Shown one piece after another: positions 5,604-7,310 of a stretch of DNA of 7,310 nucleotides; the first letter of the stretch is position 1, and each line of letters starts with the position of its first letter. The position numbers and the translations under genes were made by a program. Below the pieces are notes generated by a model. It saw only the letters and a list, made by a program, of their open reading frames with translations, searched no databases and was not told the origin of the DNA. The stretch is from Chitinophagales bacterium (GTDB taxonomy: Bacteria > Bacteroidota > Bacteroidia > Chitinophagales > UBA2359). The stretch spans positions 1 through 7,310 of the forward strand of contig JAHDDN010000268.1 of the NCBI GenBank assembly GCA_020629335.1, read 5' to 3'.

Positions 5604-6767
5604 ATGGACAAATTAGTCACCTCAAGTTTGAAACTTGGGATTATATCTGGCGGACAACTTGGGAAAATGCTTATTCAAGAAGCCAGCAAGTGGGATATAA
5701 TAACTTATGTATTAGATAATATAGAAGATTGTCCAGCAGGCGGCATTGCATCCCATTACGTAAAAGGCAGTAATTTAGATTTTCAATCAGTGTATGAATT
5801 TGGGAAAATGGTTGATGTGTTGACCTTTGAACTGGAAAACATAAATGTAGAAGCTTTAATAAAACTCCAATCAGAAGGTATTAAAGTGGTACCTGATCCC
5901 AAGATATTAAAACTAATTCAAGACAAGGGCTTGCAGAAAGCATTTTACAAAAAAAATGGCCTCCCAACTTCTCCATTTAAAACTTACGAATCGGAAAAGG
6001 ATATTTTAAGCGGAATCGAAAAAGAAGAAATTCATTTTCCTTTCGTTCAAAAATTAAGAAAGGGCGGATATGACGGACGTGGAGTAGCAGTTATAAACGA
6101 CAAAAACGATTTGGCAAAATTGTTAGATGGAGCATCAATAGTGGAGGAAAAAGTTCAGATAGAAAAAGAAATTGCCGTTATTGTTGCAAGAAACAAAAAT
6201 GGTGAAGTCAAATGTTTTCCCACGGTGGAAATGGTTTTTGACGAAAAAGCCAATTTGGTAGATAAATTAATATGCCCTTCAGCTATCACAGTCGAGCAAT
6301 CTGAAAAAGCAATTACGATTGCTAGTGAAATCATTGAACTTTTAAACATGCAAGGATTGTTAGCCGTGGAATTATTCGTTGATTCAAAAGGCGAACTTAT
6401 TGTAAACGAAGTAGCTCCTCGCCCCCACAATAGCGGTCATCATACCATTGAAAGCATTGTGACCTCACAGTTTGAACAGCATTTGCGTGCCATTCTTAAC
6501 CTGCCTTTAGGAAGTACAAAAATCAAACTTCCCTCGGTAATGATAAATATTTTGGGAGAAGAAGGACATGAAGGGCCTGTGATGTATGAAGGCATCAAAG
6601 AGAGTATGGCTATTGAAGGAGTCAAAATTCATTTGTATGGAAAAAAGATTACAAAACCCAACCGAAAAATGGGTCACGTAACTATATTATCATCAAGCTT
6701 AGCGTCTTCCTTAAAAAAGGCCGAACAAGTAAAACAATTAATAAAAGTAAAGTCATGCAAAAATTAG
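5604..6767 (+). CDS. purK: PurK, N5-carboxyaminoimidazole ribonucleotide synthase
   Basis: PurK uses ATP and bicarbonate to turn aminoimidazole ribonucleotide (AIR) into N5-CAIR in cytoplasmic de novo purine synthesis. The 387 residues fit the family. LGIISGGQLGKMLIQEA at residues 10-26 is the nucleotide-fold start typical of PurK, followed by an ATP-grasp core. GGYDGRG (154-160) is the glycine-rich loop preceded by K153. EKEIAVIVARN follows, and NEVAPRPHNSGHHT (268-281) is the metal/nucleotide-binding PurK signature. The ATG at 5604 lies ten residues before the conserved LGIISGGQLG and is 43 bases after a -7 box; AAAGAAAGA just upstream is at best a weak ribosome binding site. It overlaps purE by 13 bases, so the pair is surely co-transcribed and probably translationally coupled. 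No sign of decay. Confidence 0.95.
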   Translation: MDKLVTSSLKLGIISGGQLGKMLIQEASKWDIITYVLDNIEDCPAGGIASHYVKGSNLDFQSVYEFGKMVDVLTFELENINVEALIKLQSEGIKVVPDPKILKLIQDKGLQKAFYKKNGLPTSPFKTYESEKDILSGIEKEEIHFPFVQKLRKGGYDGRGVAVINDKNDLAKLLDGASIVEEKVQIEKEIAVIVARNKNGEVKCFPTVEMVFDEKANLVDKLICPSAITVEQSEKAITIASEIIELLNMQGLLAVELFVDSKGELIVNEVAPRPHNSGHHTIESIVTSQFEQHLRAILNLPLGSTKIKLPSVMINILGEEGHEGPVMYEGIKESMAIEGVKIHLYGKKITKPNRKMGHVTILSSSLASSLKKAEQVKQLIKVKSCKN

Positions 6768-7246
6768 TAAGTATTGTTATGGGTTCAGATTCCGACTTGC
6801 ATATAATGAAGCAAGCGGCTGAAGTGCTTGAAGTATTTGGTATCGGATATGAAATGGATATTGTTTCCGCCCACCGCACACCTGAAAAATTGTATGAATT
6901 TTCATCCAATGCACATAAGCGAGGTATTTTGGTAATAATTGCAGGGGCAGGTGGTGCAGCACACTTACCTGGAATGGTTGCAGCAATTTCTCCGCTACCA
7001 GTAATTGGTGTGCCAATAAAATCGAGTAATTCCATTGATGGTTGGGATTCGGTTCTTTCTATTTTACAGATGCCAGGTGGAGTACCTGTTGCCACCGTAG
7101 CCCTTAATGGCGCCAAAAATGCAGGCATTCTTGCGGCTCAAATCGTATCGGTAGCGGATGATTCCTTAAAGAATAAAATTATTGCATATAAACAAGAACT
7201 CAAAGAAATTGTCATGGCTAAATCGGATAAACTAAGGAACGTTTAA
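6755..7246 (+). CDS. purE: PurE, N5-CAIR mutase (class I)
   Basis: PurE moves the carboxyl group of N5-CAIR, the unstable PurK product, to C4 to give CAIR. The 163 residues match the usual length of the octameric class I enzyme. Signatures in order are VMGSDSD (8-14, phosphate binding), SAHRTP (38-43, with the catalytic-type H40), AGAGGAAHLPGMVA (63-76), PVIGVP and MPGGVPVATVA. The presence of PurK beside it supports class I (N5-CAIR using) rather than class II (AIR and CO2 using). ATG 6755 lies inside the end of purK in another frame and places GSDSD at the normal distance from the N terminus; AAAGT before it is not a good ribosome binding site, in line with coupling to purK. No terminator hairpin is visible in the 64 bases after the stop. 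Confidence 0.95.
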   Translation: MQKLVSIVMGSDSDLHIMKQAAEVLEVFGIGYEMDIVSAHRTPEKLYEFSSNAHKRGILVIIAGAGGAAHLPGMVAAISPLPVIGVPIKSSNSIDGWDSVLSILQMPGGVPVATVALNGAKNAGILAAQIVSVADDSLKNKIIAYKQELKEIVMAKSDKLRNV

Positions 7247-7310
7247 AAAATAATTCCCACATTTAGCAACTAATCTTTTGTACCAATACTTCGTTGAAAA
7301 GCCTTGCCGA
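7247..7310. other. Unassigned 3' edge
   Basis: The 64 bases after purE are AT-rich. On the minus strand a frame is open from the window edge to a stop at 7232-7234 (about 24 codons, reading RQGFSTKYWYKRLV), but I do not recognise it and it is too short to call a gene end. No terminator for purK-purE is evident. Confidence 0.3.

Noticed and set aside
6682..7128. A long open frame on the minus strand opposite purE
   Set aside because: It is the complement shadow of purK/purE, whose family motifs are unmistakable on the plus strand.

Overview
The window looks like a chromosomal segment of a Bacteroidota bacterium. The DNA is AT-rich, two sites match the Bacteroidota -7 promoter box (TAnnTTTG), ribosome binding sites are weak, and the intergenic repeats are of a kind I associate with that phylum. 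The genus cannot be fixed from the sequence alone.

Layout. 1-932 is a wrecked locus. It holds the front part of an alpha/beta hydrolase gene up to its catalytic serine, then the back half of an unrelated macro-domain gene with its own terminator, then the last ~45 codons of an alpha/beta hydrolase including a likely catalytic histidine. 933-1196 is non-coding with two small hairpins. 1197-5163 is an intact two-gene RNA-repair cassette, hen1 then pnkp, overlapping by 11 bases. 5164-5603 is a 440-base gene-free stretch. It contains an AT-rich hairpin directly after pnkp, then a GC-rich, highly structured element of about 220 bases (5254-5473) built on a perfect 22-bp inverted repeat and several nested helices, then a promoter-like box. 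5604-7246 is the purK-purE operon of de novo purine synthesis, overlapping by 13 bases. The last 64 bases hold nothing I can assign.

How the genes work together. Hen1 and Pnkp form one RNA-repair machine. Pnkp heals the ends of a ribotoxin-cut RNA with its kinase and phosphatase modules, Hen1 2'-O-methylates the 3' end, and the Pnkp ligase module seals the break, so that the repaired junction resists being cut again. All catalytic residues I can place are present. PurK and PurE together convert AIR to CAIR. Housekeeping purine genes therefore lie beside an accessory RNA-repair cassette and a decayed, rearranged locus, with a repeat cluster between core and accessory parts.

Most worth following up are the hydrolase/macro-domain mosaic at 110-932 and the structured element at 5254-5473. 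I did not find a clearly new multi-gene system. The RNA-repair cassette belongs to a known class.
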